Shown piece after piece: positions 35,512 to 47,913 of a stretch of 64,000 nucleotides of DNA (position 1 is its first letter; the number at the start of each line of letters is the position of its first letter). Under the pieces are notes generated by a model. It was not told where the DNA came from. It did not search any database and saw only the letters and a list, made by a program, of their open reading frames with translations. The translations under genes were made by a program, and so were the position numbers. Source of the stretch: Tunturibacter psychrotolerans. Lineage in GTDB: Bacteria; Acidobacteriota; Terriglobia; Terriglobales; Acidobacteriaceae. The DNA is taken from NCBI RefSeq assembly GCF_040359615.1, contig NZ_CP132942.1, forward strand, positions 124,001 through 188,000, given 5' to 3'.

Positions 35512-36387
35512 ATGTTCACTCTGCCCAACATATTCGCGGCCATCCTCACCCTGATTCCTTTTCTCTGCGTAGCCTTCTCCGGCGACGCGTTCCGCAAACA
35601 AATCCAAGGGTCGCCAACACCAATCAGACTTCTCCTACCGGCCATACTCTGTCTTCCATATCTCATCGTAAGCAAAGCTACTTCCACTTTCCTTTGGGAC
35701 TGGTTCGCTCTCTACGCTCTGCTGCCGGTCGCCGTCGCGCTCCTCCTGCAGCACGCCCGATACGTCGACAATAATCAAAACGGCAATTGGCGAGACTATC
35801 TCGTCCTCATCACTCTCGGTCTCGCCGTCGACCTGCGCTGGTTCGAGCCCGCATGGCCTCCACACCTCGCCGTCTTCAACAAGATGATCCTGCTCAACGC
35901 AGGCATCTACGGTTTCCTCTTCGTCCGCGACTTGAACGGTGTCGGATTCGATCTCCGCCTCCGACTGAGCGACCTCCGCATCGGCCTGCGCGAATGCGTT
36001 TTTTACATCCCCATCGCGCTCATCCTTGGCCTCACCCTGGGCTTTCTCCACGTCCACGCCATCTGGCCTCATCCCTGGAAGCTCGTCGGCGCCTATCTCT
36101 TCACGTTCCTCTTCATCGCAGTCCCCGAAGAGCTCTTCTTTCGTGGCTGGTTACAGAATCTCCTCGAACGACGCCTGGGACGAACTCAAGCTCTTCTGCT
36201 AGCGAGCACCCTCTTCGGCCTCTCCCACTTCAACAAGCGCGCCGTCCACTTCAACTGGCGCTACGTTCTGCTCGCCGCCATCGCCGGCATCTTCTACGGC
36301 AGAGCCTGGCGTCACAGTCGCCGCGTCGCAGCCTCAGCCATCACCCACACCACTGTCGACACCTTGTGGTCCATCTGGTTCAGATGA
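35512..36387 (+). CDS. CPBP family intramembrane metalloprotease
   Basis: 291 residues with about eight hydrophobic segments. The C-terminal CPBP (Abi/CAAX protease-like) domain has complete motifs: EELFFRGW (EExxxR), FGLSHFN (FxxxH) and HTTVDTLW (HxxxD). These are the glutamate and histidine ligands of the Rce1-like active site, so it is probably active. Prenyl-protein processing and bacteriocin immunity are the known roles of the family; the substrate here is unknown. No clear RBS precedes the ATG. Its 3' end overlaps the convergent CPBP-like gene by 76 bp. Confidence 0.85.
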   Translation: MFTLPNIFAAILTLIPFLCVAFSGDAFRKQIQGSPTPIRLLLPAILCLPYLIVSKATSTFLWDWFALYALLPVAVALLLQHARYVDNNQNGNWRDYLVLITLGLAVDLRWFEPAWPPHLAVFNKMILLNAGIYGFLFVRDLNGVGFDLRLRLSDLRIGLRECVFYIPIALILGLTLGFLHVHAIWPHPWKLVGAYLFTFLFIAVPEELFFRGWLQNLLERRLGRTQALLLASTLFGLSHFNKRAVHFNWRYVLLAAIAGIFYGRAWRHSRRVAASAITHTTVDTLWSIWFR

Positions 36388-37082
36388 TGCCGCCCATGTG
36401 GCCGATATCGCAAGTAGCCCAGCCCCACCCGCATGTTGTGCTGCACCGACGCCGGCAAAGTCACCGCAACGCAGATACCGAGAATCGCGTGCGCCATCCC
36501 CAACGTAAACAGATTGCGATAGCGCAAAAAGACAAGACAAGAAGCCACACCCCACACCAGTGTCATCACCGTCAGCACAGGATTAGGCAGATGCGCCAAC
36601 GCAAACAGGCCCGCCGCTCCTATCACCGCAACTCGCCGATCGTTCGTCAGTTTCAACAGCCGGCGCATCACGAAATCCTGCAGCAGGAATTGCTGAAAAA
36701 AAGACCACACCGCATAGCCCCAAAAGCCCTGCACCAGTCGCAATGTAGTATTTGGCGCGTGCAACGTCTGCATCCGCCCGGCAAAGAGCACCGCGCACGC
36801 CGCAAAACATAACGCCACCCCCACAACCCACAGTGACCGGAAAAATCCCGCGACTCGTACTCCCATCGCGTCCCAGCCGCTAAACGAGATCCACGTTGTA
36901 TACCCAATCCACCCAAGCGTCACAAAATACAGCACACGCCGCAGGGGTGCCGGGGTCCAGATCACCACCAGGATCAGTCCATATCCCACAATCAGATCAA
37001 GCAGCGTGCGCCGTCTCCACCCCGCGGCACCTGGCCCCTCTGGCCGAGAGAAATCCAACGCGCTGGCTGTACTCAAACTCAT
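36312..37082 (-). CDS. CPBP-like membrane protein with altered catalytic motif
   Basis: 256 residues, about seven hydrophobic segments. CPBP motifs are recognisable but motif 1 reads FFQQFLLQDFVMRRL, with the usual EE pair as QQ; motif 2 (LFALAHLPNP) and motif 3 (GMAHAILGI) keep their histidines. It may be catalytically inactive or use another acid. It is convergent with, and overlaps for 76 bp, the intact CPBP gene on the other strand, so the two tails are encoded by complementary DNA. Confidence 0.8.
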   Translation of the reverse strand: MSLSTASALDFSRPEGPGAAGWRRRTLLDLIVGYGLILVVIWTPAPLRRVLYFVTLGWIGYTTWISFSGWDAMGVRVAGFFRSLWVVGVALCFAACAVLFAGRMQTLHAPNTTLRLVQGFWGYAVWSFFQQFLLQDFVMRRLLKLTNDRRVAVIGAAGLFALAHLPNPVLTVMTLVWGVASCLVFLRYRNLFTLGMAHAILGICVAVTLPASVQHNMRVGLGYLRYRPHGRHHLNQMDHKVSTVVWVMAEAATRRL

Positions 37083-37149
37083 AGCACACGATCCGGCAAA
37101 TTCATCGAATCTTTATGTTAGTACGAGCTGGCTCGCTCCCGAATTTTTC

Positions 37150-39303
37150 CTATTCGTCCGCCTCGTCGTGAAGCGGCCGTTTCGCGTTCGCCAGGATCTT
37201 TTGCGCCAGCAACGCGGGCACCACTTCATAGTGGCCCATCTCCATCCGGAAACTCCCGCGTCCCTGCGTAATCGACGTAAGCGTCGTCCCATAGCTCAGC
37301 ATCTCCGCCAGAGGAACCTCCGCCCGCACCGTCGTCCCCGCACCGCCGCTCTCCATCCCCTGCACGCGTCCACGCCGTCCGTTCAAATCCCCGAGCAACG
37401 CCCCGGCAAAGTCATCCGGCGCCTCGATCTCCACTCGCATCACTGGCTCCAGCAGCACCGGTTTTGCCTGCTCCATGCATTTACGAAACGCCAGCCGCGC
37501 CGCCATCTTGAACGACATCTCGCTCGAATCGACATCATGGTAGCTGCCGTCGAATACCGTCACCTTCAAATCGACCACGGGATATCCCGCCAGAAATCCT
37601 CGCGCCGCCGACTCCCGAACGCCCTTCTCAACCGCCGGCACATATTGTCGCGGAATCGACCCCCCGAAGATTTCGTTTCCAAACACGACACCGCCGCCCC
37701 TCGGCATCGCCTCCATCCGAATCTTGCAATCGCCGTACTGCCCATGGCCTCCCGTCTGTTTCTTGTATCGTCCCTGCGCCTCCGCGCGACCAAGAATCGT
37801 CTCGCGATACGGTATCTTCGGCGCCTTCAAAGTCACATCCGTGTGGTATCGCCGCTTGAGCTTCGAAACAACAGCTTCAATATGCTGCTGCCCCGCCCCA
37901 GCCACCAGAAACTCATTCGTCTGTGGGTCACGGAAGAACTTCACCATCGGATCGTCTTCCATCAGCTTATGCAAAGCGGGCCCAAGCTTGTCCTCATCCG
38001 CACGCGACTTCGGTTCAATCGCATACGTCATCGCTGGCTCAGGCATAGGCACCGGCTCCAGATAAACCTCATGAGCTTTGTCGCCAAGCGTGTCTCCAGT
38101 CAAAGTCACGCGCAACTTCGCCACCGCACCGATGTCTCCCGCATGCAGCTCCGACACCTCCACTGCCTTCCGTCCCTGCATAATCGACAGGTGCGCCAGC
38201 CTCTCCGGCTCATGCCGAGTGAAGTTCTGCACCGTCTTATCCGTCGTCATCATCCCGCTTACGACTTTAAAGAACGAGATTCTCCCGGCAAACGGATCGG
38301 TCATCGTCTTGTACACATAGAGCGCCAGCGGCTCCTTGTCATCCACCTTGCGCATCACAATCTCGTCCTGATCGCCGCCCACCCCACTCCCGTTCACACC
38401 TGACGAAGATGAGTGCAGTATGCCCCGGGTAGCCACCGGTTCCCGCTCCGTCGGCGCCGGCGCATACACCTTCAGAAAGTCCAGCAGATGGTCAGTCCCC
38501 ACATTCCTCAACCCGCTCACGTACAGCAACGGGAAGATTCTGTCCTCGCGAATCGCCTCATGTAGCGCAACGATCAAATGCTGCTCCGGAATCGTTCCTT
38601 CGCGAAAGAACTCTTCCATAAGCTCGTCCTTCCCCTCGGCAACCAATTCCACCAGAGCCTCATGCGCTGCCTTCGCGTCCGCCTTCAGCGCCTCAGGAAT
38701 TACACCAACCTCACCCCGCCCATCGCCATCCGGCTTATACAGATAGGCCTTCATCGTCACCAGATCCACAACACCGTGGAAGCCATGCTGATCGACGATC
38801 GGCAACTGCACCGGCACAACCTGCCGTCCCCACTTCTCCTGCAACAGTTCAATCATCCGTTGCCGCCCCACTCTGCTGTCAGCCTTGGGATGATCGACCT
38901 GATTCATCGCCAGCACGCGCGGCAAGCTCACCTCAGCGGCATACTTCCACACTCTATCCGTAACCGCCTCCACTCCCGTCTGCGCATTCACCACCACCAG
39001 CGCTACCTCAACCGGCAGCATCGCCGCGCGTGTCTCGTGCACAAACATATGAAATCCAGGCGTATCAATCAGGTTGATCTTGATCCCGCTCCACTCCGCA
39101 AACGCTACGGCATTCGACATCGTCGTTCGCCGCGCCACCTCTTCTTCGTCGTACGCCGTCACCGCTGATCCGTCCTCGATGCGTCCTCGTGTCATCGTCA
39201 TCTTCGCGGCATGAAGCAACGCGCAGATCAGGGTCGTCTTTCCACTATGCGCATGGCCCACCACCGCCACATTACGAATATCGTTTCCCAGATAAACCTT
39301 CAT
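37150..39303 (-). CDS. EF-G-like translation GTPase (EF-G2 type)
   Basis: 717 residues from the ATG with AAGGAGAG 8 bp upstream. G1 GHAHSGKTT, G3 DTPGFHMF and a G4 motif of NQVDHPKAD in place of the usual NKxD. The switch I region (EVARRTTMSNAVAFAEW) lacks the RGITI of true EF-G. Domain II (about 290-400), III, IV (GHGQYGDCKIRMEAMPRGGG) and V (NGRRGRVQGMESGG) are all present. It groups by eye with the second EF-G paralogues rather than the housekeeping FusA; these hydrolyse GTP, but their physiological role is poorly settled. No ribosomal protein genes lie nearby, unlike fusA. Single gene. Confidence 0.9.
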   Translation of the reverse strand: MKVYLGNDIRNVAVVGHAHSGKTTLICALLHAAKMTMTRGRIEDGSAVTAYDEEEVARRTTMSNAVAFAEWSGIKINLIDTPGFHMFVHETRAAMLPVEVALVVVNAQTGVEAVTDRVWKYAAEVSLPRVLAMNQVDHPKADSRVGRQRMIELLQEKWGRQVVPVQLPIVDQHGFHGVVDLVTMKAYLYKPDGDGRGEVGVIPEALKADAKAAHEALVELVAEGKDELMEEFFREGTIPEQHLIVALHEAIREDRIFPLLYVSGLRNVGTDHLLDFLKVYAPAPTEREPVATRGILHSSSSGVNGSGVGGDQDEIVMRKVDDKEPLALYVYKTMTDPFAGRISFFKVVSGMMTTDKTVQNFTRHEPERLAHLSIMQGRKAVEVSELHAGDIGAVAKLRVTLTGDTLGDKAHEVYLEPVPMPEPAMTYAIEPKSRADEDKLGPALHKLMEDDPMVKFFRDPQTNEFLVAGAGQQHIEAVVSKLKRRYHTDVTLKAPKIPYRETILGRAEAQGRYKKQTGGHGQYGDCKIRMEAMPRGGGVVFGNEIFGGSIPRQYVPAVEKGVRESAARGFLAGYPVVDLKVTVFDGSYHDVDSSEMSFKMAARLAFRKCMEQAKPVLLEPVMRVEIEAPDDFAGALLGDLNGRRGRVQGMESGGAGTTVRAEVPLAEMLSYGTTLTSITQGRGSFRMEMGHYEVVPALLAQKILANAKRPLHDEADE

Positions 39304-39660
39304 GTCAGACTCTCCTTGACAATCTGAGCTGATCAATCACCATCGGTTACAAAATGGAATCTCCTCAACGGCGGCGGTCCGAACAATCTCCGAGGAGGAG
39401 CAGCCACCGTTGGCGACCATCGAGTTCGGCCCCTTCTGAGGCCGGTATCTCGAGGAGCAGGGATGCTATCACAAACTCAGTCCTGCTTCCTTCCCCTAAT
39501 TTCCTCAGCGGCAACGGGCCCCTGGGACTTCAGAAATAAGAGTTAGCCGCACGTCCAATATCCGGGTCGCTACCCGCACGCAGAGTCAGGCTCGCCACAC
39601 TCCTCAAGCCCTACCGGCGCAGGGAACCGACCCCGAAGCTCAACAAACCGATACCGCTAG
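39304..39660. other. 357-bp intergenic region between EF-G-like gene and LacI regulator
   Basis: It lies upstream of the EF-G-like gene and downstream of the LacI gene. A short hairpin (CGGCC-N8-GGCCG, about 39428-39445) and an imperfect direct repeat (ATCTCCGAGGAGGAGCAG / ATCTCGAGGAGCAG) are visible. I recognise no riboswitch, RNA gene or coding region. Confidence 0.4.
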
Positions 39661-40734
39661 CTATCTCTTACCGGCTCCAGGAGGGCACGTTGACTCTCGC
39701 ACCACCAACTCCGGGTCAACGACGATCTGTTGCGTAGCATTCCCCCCGCTCCGCGACCCAATCTGTTGCAACACTGTCTGAGCCGCCAGAACCCCCATCA
39801 TCCGCAACGGCTGTCGCACCGTCGTCAGCGCAGGGTTCTGAAATGCCGCCGACTGGACATCGTCAAAGCCCACCACCGAGACATCCTGTGGCACCCGCAG
39901 CCCAGCCTCTCGCAACGCCTTGATAGCACCAATGGCCGACACATCGTTGAACGCAAACAACGCAGTAAAGCTCTCGCCACTCGCCAGCAACTTCTGCGTC
40001 GCCAGATACCCTGGTTCATGCGTCGGCTGATCTCCCTCAAGCTGTGCCACCAGTTGCGGAAGAATCGTCATCCCTCTCTTCTCCATCACATGGCGAATCC
40101 CCCTCCACCGCGACTCCGTATCCGAGCTAAACTTCTGCCCCTTGATGAAGGCAAGCCGCTTATGCCCTAGTCCGCTCAGGTGATCGATAGCAAGCTCCGC
40201 GGCCAGCCGATGATTCAGCACAATATTAATCACGCCCTTCGGCTCATGATGGCCCGAGACGCTCACCGTTGGAATCGCCCACCTATCTCGCAGCAGCGTA
40301 TCCACAGCGATCACGCCCTCCACAGCACGGTCGCGAAACAGCCGTTCACTTCGCTGAATCATCTCTTCACGGTGATGATGGCTGATCAAAAAATAAAAGT
40401 AATCCGACTGCATCAGTTCGTACTCAATCCCACTCAACACAAGCGTTGCGTACCCCTCGCTTACCTCCGGCACAATCACGCCGACCGTCTGACTCCGTCG
40501 ATTGCGCAAGGAGCGGGCAAATAGATTCGGCCGGTAGTTCAGCTCCTCCGCTGCCGCCACGATCCGGTCCTGCGTAACCTTCGGAATCGAACGCGCAGCT
40601 GGCGCTCCACTAAGGACGCGAGAGATCGCAGCCATCGACAACCCAAGATGGTCGGACAATACCTTCAGGCTCGCGGGCTTATGCTCTTGTGTCTTCGATT
40701 CTGGCGTCGCAGATCTTTTCGCGCGTCCACGCAT
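39661..40734 (-). CDS. LacI family transcriptional regulator
   Basis: 357 residues. The N-terminal HTH (about 22-75) reads LKVLSDHLGLSMAAISRVLS then hinge-helix NRRSQTVGVIVPE. The rest is a periplasmic-binding-protein-like effector domain with SGHHEPKGVI, LGHKRLAFI, ALFAFNDVSAIGAIKAL and VSVVGFDDV. LacI regulators usually repress sugar-use genes until a sugar binds. It is divergent from the GH144-type enzyme gene across 330 bp, its probable target. Confidence 0.94.
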   Translation of the reverse strand: MRGRAKRSATPESKTQEHKPASLKVLSDHLGLSMAAISRVLSGAPAARSIPKVTQDRIVAAAEELNYRPNLFARSLRNRRSQTVGVIVPEVSEGYATLVLSGIEYELMQSDYFYFLISHHHREEMIQRSERLFRDRAVEGVIAVDTLLRDRWAIPTVSVSGHHEPKGVINIVLNHRLAAELAIDHLSGLGHKRLAFIKGQKFSSDTESRWRGIRHVMEKRGMTILPQLVAQLEGDQPTHEPGYLATQKLLASGESFTALFAFNDVSAIGAIKALREAGLRVPQDVSVVGFDDVQSAAFQNPALTTVRQPLRMMGVLAAQTVLQQIGSRSGGNATQQIVVDPELVVRESTCPPGAGKR

Positions 40735-41064
40735 TCATGCAGTCTGTCACAAGTCACACTCTGTGTGGCTAAATCCTCCGCCCGATCCTTGACACTCGCT
40801 TTCTGAAACGGCAATATCCAAAGACAAAAGTTTGCCTGACACAGGTCCAAACCACGCAACTCCACGCTCCCTGAACACTGCACTTCCTGCCCAGAACATC
40901 GCGCCAGCATCCACATTCGCACGCGCGGCATCCAACGACCTGGGGAGGTCCGACTCCAGGCTTTCACTAAAAACCGGACACGCTCTACAACGTCCGCGGT
41001 ACTTTTACACGATTCACAGAGTCAGACAAGTCTGCTGCCCTGGCAAGACCGTACGATAGAGAAG
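40735..41064. promoter_or_regulatory. Shared control region between LacI gene and GH144-type gene
   Basis: The region holds a TTGACA at 40789 on the plus strand without a convincing -10, and an imperfect inverted repeat at 40830-40852 (GTTTG-CCTG-ACA-CAGG-tc-CAAAC) that could be an operator for the divergent LacI protein. A GAGAAG RBS-like stretch sits next to the plus-strand ATG. Nothing else is seen. Confidence 0.3.
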
Positions 41065-44773
<3,709 letters not shown>

Positions 44774-44797
44774 TCATTTTTTCTGCATCCAACACTC

Positions 44798-45703
44798 ATG
44801 CCCTACCGCCTTCGACGCTACCCACCCCCGCCCCCCGCGAGCCAGGACGCACAAAAGAATCTAGAGCGCCCCAGCGCCCAGGACATCTACGAGCAGGTAG
44901 CCAACAACGCCCGCCAGGAGCTGGGCCGTTCCAGCATCTCCCTCGCCATCTCCGGCCTCGCAGGCGGCATCTTCATGGGCCTCTCCGCTCTCGGCAACGC
45001 CATCGCCATCGCTCTCCTCACTACCCCCGGAACAGTTCCCACCCACACCATCTTCTTCGTCGGCAAGATGTTCTACCCCCTCGGCTTCATCGTGGTCATC
45101 CTCGGCCGATCGCAGCTCTTCACCGAAAACACCCTCTATCCCGTCGCCCTCGTCCTCGCAGAAAAGAAGCACTTCTGGAAAACTCTCCGCCTCTGGGCGA
45201 CTGTCCTTCCCGCGAACGTTCTCGGAGCTCTTTCCTTCTCCGTCATAGCCGCCCTCACCAACGCCCTCAAACCCGAGATCGTTCAAGCGCTCGCCGGCCT
45301 GGGCCTCGAAGCCATCCACAACCCAGCCGGAACCATCTTCTGGAGCGGCGTCATGGGTGGTTGGATCATCGCCACCGTAGCCTGGCTTGTCTCCGGCTCT
45401 CACTCCATCACCGGCTCCGTCATGATCATCTGGATGCTGACCTTCGTCGTCGGCCTCGGCAACTTCGCCCACTGCATCGCCACCAGCGGCGAGATCCTCA
45501 CCGCCATCCTCATCGGCAAAGCTGCATGGAGCAGCTACTTCATCTGGCTCCTCCCTGCCGTAGCGGGCAACATCTGCGGCGGCGTAGGCATGGTCACCCT
45601 CCTCGAATACGGCCAGGTCATCTACGGCGGCGACGCCGACGCCGAAGCCATCGCCCCTCTCCTCAGAGAAGAACCCAAACAGGAAGAGTCCCTCAAAGCC
45701 TGA
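44798..45703 (+). CDS. Formate/nitrite transporter family channel
   Basis: 301 residues from the ATG that begins MPYRLRRYPPPPP; a much longer open frame upstream is antisense to ligA and not real. After a Pro-rich cytoplasmic tail (1-40) come six membrane segments of the FNT fold: LAISGLAGGIFMGLSALGNA, MFYPLGFIVVILGRSQLFTE with the NTLYPV loop, LWATVLPANVLGALSFSVIA, GWIIATVAWLVSGS, IIWMLTFVVGLGNFAHCIA and AVAGNICGGVGMVTLLEYGQ. FNT pentamers pass formate, nitrite or related monovalent anions. The gene neighbourhood gives no hint of substrate. Confidence 0.9.
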   Translation: MPYRLRRYPPPPPASQDAQKNLERPSAQDIYEQVANNARQELGRSSISLAISGLAGGIFMGLSALGNAIAIALLTTPGTVPTHTIFFVGKMFYPLGFIVVILGRSQLFTENTLYPVALVLAEKKHFWKTLRLWATVLPANVLGALSFSVIAALTNALKPEIVQALAGLGLEAIHNPAGTIFWSGVMGGWIIATVAWLVSGSHSITGSVMIIWMLTFVVGLGNFAHCIATSGEILTAILIGKAAWSSYFIWLLPAVAGNICGGVGMVTLLEYGQVIYGGDADAEAIAPLLREEPKQEESLKA

Positions 45704-45789
45704 CGATCCGCTCAAACCAACTGCCGTCCTTCTGAGTCCTTCTCTCATCGCCTTCATCAAACGAGGCATAGAAGGAACAAGGAACCCAC

Positions 45790-46791
45790 ATGCCCGACAC
45801 CGTAAAGATCGTCCGTTTCCACAAGACCGGCAGCCCCGAAGTCCTTCAGTTCGACGAACTCCCCCTCCCCGAACCAACCCAGGGAGAGGTCCGTCTCCGC
45901 GTCAAAGCGCTCGGCCTCAATCGTGCCGAGGTCATGTTCCGCAACGGCCAATACCTCGAAGCTCCCATCGTCCCCGCAAAGAACGGCTACGAGGCGTCCG
46001 GCACCATCGAAGCAGTCGGTCCTGGCGTCGACCCCACATGGATCGGCAAGACAGCCAGCACCGTTCCCGGCCTCTTCAGCCTCAATGCTCACGGTGTCTA
46101 CGGCGAAGTCGCTATCGTTCCAGCCACAGCACTCGCCGAGTACCCCGCCCAACTTTCCTACGAAGAAGGCACCTCCATCTGGATGCAGTACCTCACCGCA
46201 TACGGCGGCCTCATCATGTTGGGCCACTTGAAAAAAGAAGACTTCGTTCTCATCACAGCAGCCAGCAGCAGCGTAGGTGTCGCCGCCATTGAAATCGTAA
46301 AGGCAGAGGGCGCCACCAGCATTGCAGTAACTCGCACTGCCGCAAAAAAAGCAGAGCTACTCAGACTCGGCGCAGACCACGTCATCGTCTCCGACGAAGA
46401 GGACCTCGTCGCCCGTGTAAAAGAAATCACCGCTGGCAAGGGCGCCCGAATCACCTTCGATCCCATTGGCGGGAAGATCGTCGAAGCTCTCGCCGCAGCC
46501 GCCTCCAAAAACGGCATCATCTTTGAGTACGGCGCTCTCGCCCCCGAACCAACCCCCTACCCGCTCTTCACTGCCCTCAGCAAATTCCTCACCATCAGGG
46601 CTTACACCCTCTTTGAGGTTGCTGCAGATCCCATAGAGTTTCCCAAAGCCAAGAAGTACATCTTCGACCACATCGTCGCAGGCAACTTCAAGCCTCTCAT
46701 CGACAAGACCTTTCCCTTCGCCGAAATCGTCGAAGCCCACCGTTACATGGAGTCCAACGCTCAGATTGGTAAGATCGTCGTCACGCTCTGA
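45790..46791 (+). CDS. Zinc-independent MDR oxidoreductase, quinone-reductase-like
   Basis: 333 residues of the medium-chain dehydrogenase/reductase superfamily. N-terminal GroES-like domain (GEVRLRVKALGLNRAEVMFR, GYEASGTIEAVG) and a Rossmann nucleotide-binding domain with AASSSVGVAAIEIVKAEGA, then GADHVIVSDEED. The zinc-ligand Cys/His pattern of alcohol dehydrogenases is missing, which fits NADPH-dependent quinone/enone reductases. An AAGGAAC-type RBS precedes the ATG. Likely monocistronic, 86 bp after the FNT gene. Confidence 0.9.
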   Translation: MPDTVKIVRFHKTGSPEVLQFDELPLPEPTQGEVRLRVKALGLNRAEVMFRNGQYLEAPIVPAKNGYEASGTIEAVGPGVDPTWIGKTASTVPGLFSLNAHGVYGEVAIVPATALAEYPAQLSYEEGTSIWMQYLTAYGGLIMLGHLKKEDFVLITAASSSVGVAAIEIVKAEGATSIAVTRTAAKKAELLRLGADHVIVSDEEDLVARVKEITAGKGARITFDPIGGKIVEALAAAASKNGIIFEYGALAPEPTPYPLFTALSKFLTIRAYTLFEVAADPIEFPKAKKYIFDHIVAGNFKPLIDKTFPFAEIVEAHRYMESNAQIGKIVVTL

Positions 46792-46816
46792 CCCATCACG
46801 AGCCTCTGCCTGAAGA

Positions 46817-47809
46817 TTACGGCGCCTTATCTTCCCCAATGTTCAACAGCGTATCCACATTGCTTTTATCCACCAACGTAACTCCCGTATCGATAAGTGT
46901 CGGAAACGGTGAAAATGAGTCCAGCGCATATTCCCGCATCATTGGCGTTACTGGATAGTGATGAATATCGTCCAGCGCCTTCAGCCCCACCAGCGCCATC
47001 GTAAAAGGCTTCTGCGAGATGGTCGAATCGATCGTCCCATCCTTCACGCCTTGGAGCACAGTCTGGTCCGTATCCATCGCCACCAGCAGCCGGTCCTTCA
47101 CGTTCTCCCGTCGAAACGCCTCGGCTACATCTCTCCCCGAAGCCGCCTCAAGGCACACGATCGCGTCAATCCTGTTCGCTCCCGTCCGCGACAGATAGTC
47201 CCGCGTCTGGTCCATCGCCAGCCCGGAATCCCCCTTCATGTCGAACACATCGACAATCTTGATTCCCGGATAGTGCGAGAACGCGTCTTTATACCCCTTC
47301 AATCGCTCGTCAATATTCGGCTGACCAGGAATCGAAAAGAAAGCCACGTTCCCCTTACCATTCAGCTTCGCCGCAACCCGCTGTCCGCCCAACCTCCCCG
47401 CCTGCAGATTGTTCGTCCCAATGAAGTAGAGCCGTGAACTCGCCGGAGCATCCGAGTCCATCGTGATCACCGGGATCCCCGCGTCCATCGCAGCTTTAAT
47501 CTCCGGCGACATCAGCTCCGCGCTCGCCACCGAAACCAGAATCCCCGCAGGTTTTCGCGCTACCACCGTGCGAAATTCCGCCACTTCGCCCTGCGGATCG
47601 AACGTATTCGTCCCGCGCATCTCGGCCGAAACCCCATACTGAACCGCAGCCTTCTGAAACCCGGCATTCGCCGCCTTCCAGTAAGGCAGGTTGATGTTGG
47701 TAGCAACCAGGTAATAGTGCTCGTCTTTGCTGTGACGGGTGCATCCCGCAAGCAGTGGAAGGAACATCGCCAAGAGCGCAAAAAGAGGTCGCCTCATGAA
47801 GTGGTTCAT
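46817..47809 (-). CDS. Sugar-binding periplasmic lipoprotein (Peripla_BP_4), copy 1
   Basis: 330 residues from the ATG with AGAGG 6 bp upstream. The lipobox FLPLLAGC at residues about 12-19 marks a lipoprotein. The fold is the ribose/xylose-binding type: YYLVATNINLPYWKAANAGF, VVARKPAGILVSVASAEL, AGIPVITMDSDAPAS, IGTNNLQAGRLGGQ, ERLKGYKDAF and STISQKPFTMALVGLKAL. Such proteins deliver sugars to ABC permeases or chemoreceptors. There are no transporter genes near. It is paralogous to the next gene upstream (47914-48906) with shared leader sequence, so a tandem duplicate. Confidence 0.9.
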   Translation of the reverse strand: MNHFMRRPLFALLAMFLPLLAGCTRHSKDEHYYLVATNINLPYWKAANAGFQKAAVQYGVSAEMRGTNTFDPQGEVAEFRTVVARKPAGILVSVASAELMSPEIKAAMDAGIPVITMDSDAPASSRLYFIGTNNLQAGRLGGQRVAAKLNGKGNVAFFSIPGQPNIDERLKGYKDAFSHYPGIKIVDVFDMKGDSGLAMDQTRDYLSRTGANRIDAIVCLEAASGRDVAEAFRRENVKDRLLVAMDTDQTVLQGVKDGTIDSTISQKPFTMALVGLKALDDIHHYPVTPMMREYALDSFSPFPTLIDTGVTLVDKSNVDTLLNIGEDKAP

Positions 47810-47913
47810 CGTCATCCTCTGGCAAAACTTCTGTCCGAAGCCGAAAAACATAAAACTCCGACAGCGGCAGAGGTATATCCCGGGGGCCTGATGCTACGTT
47901 TTGCCGCTCGACC

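Noticed and set aside
40789..40818. TTGACA as a promoter for the GH144-type gene
   Set aside because: No acceptable -10 at 16-18 bp; mentioned only as a weak possibility in the control-region entry.
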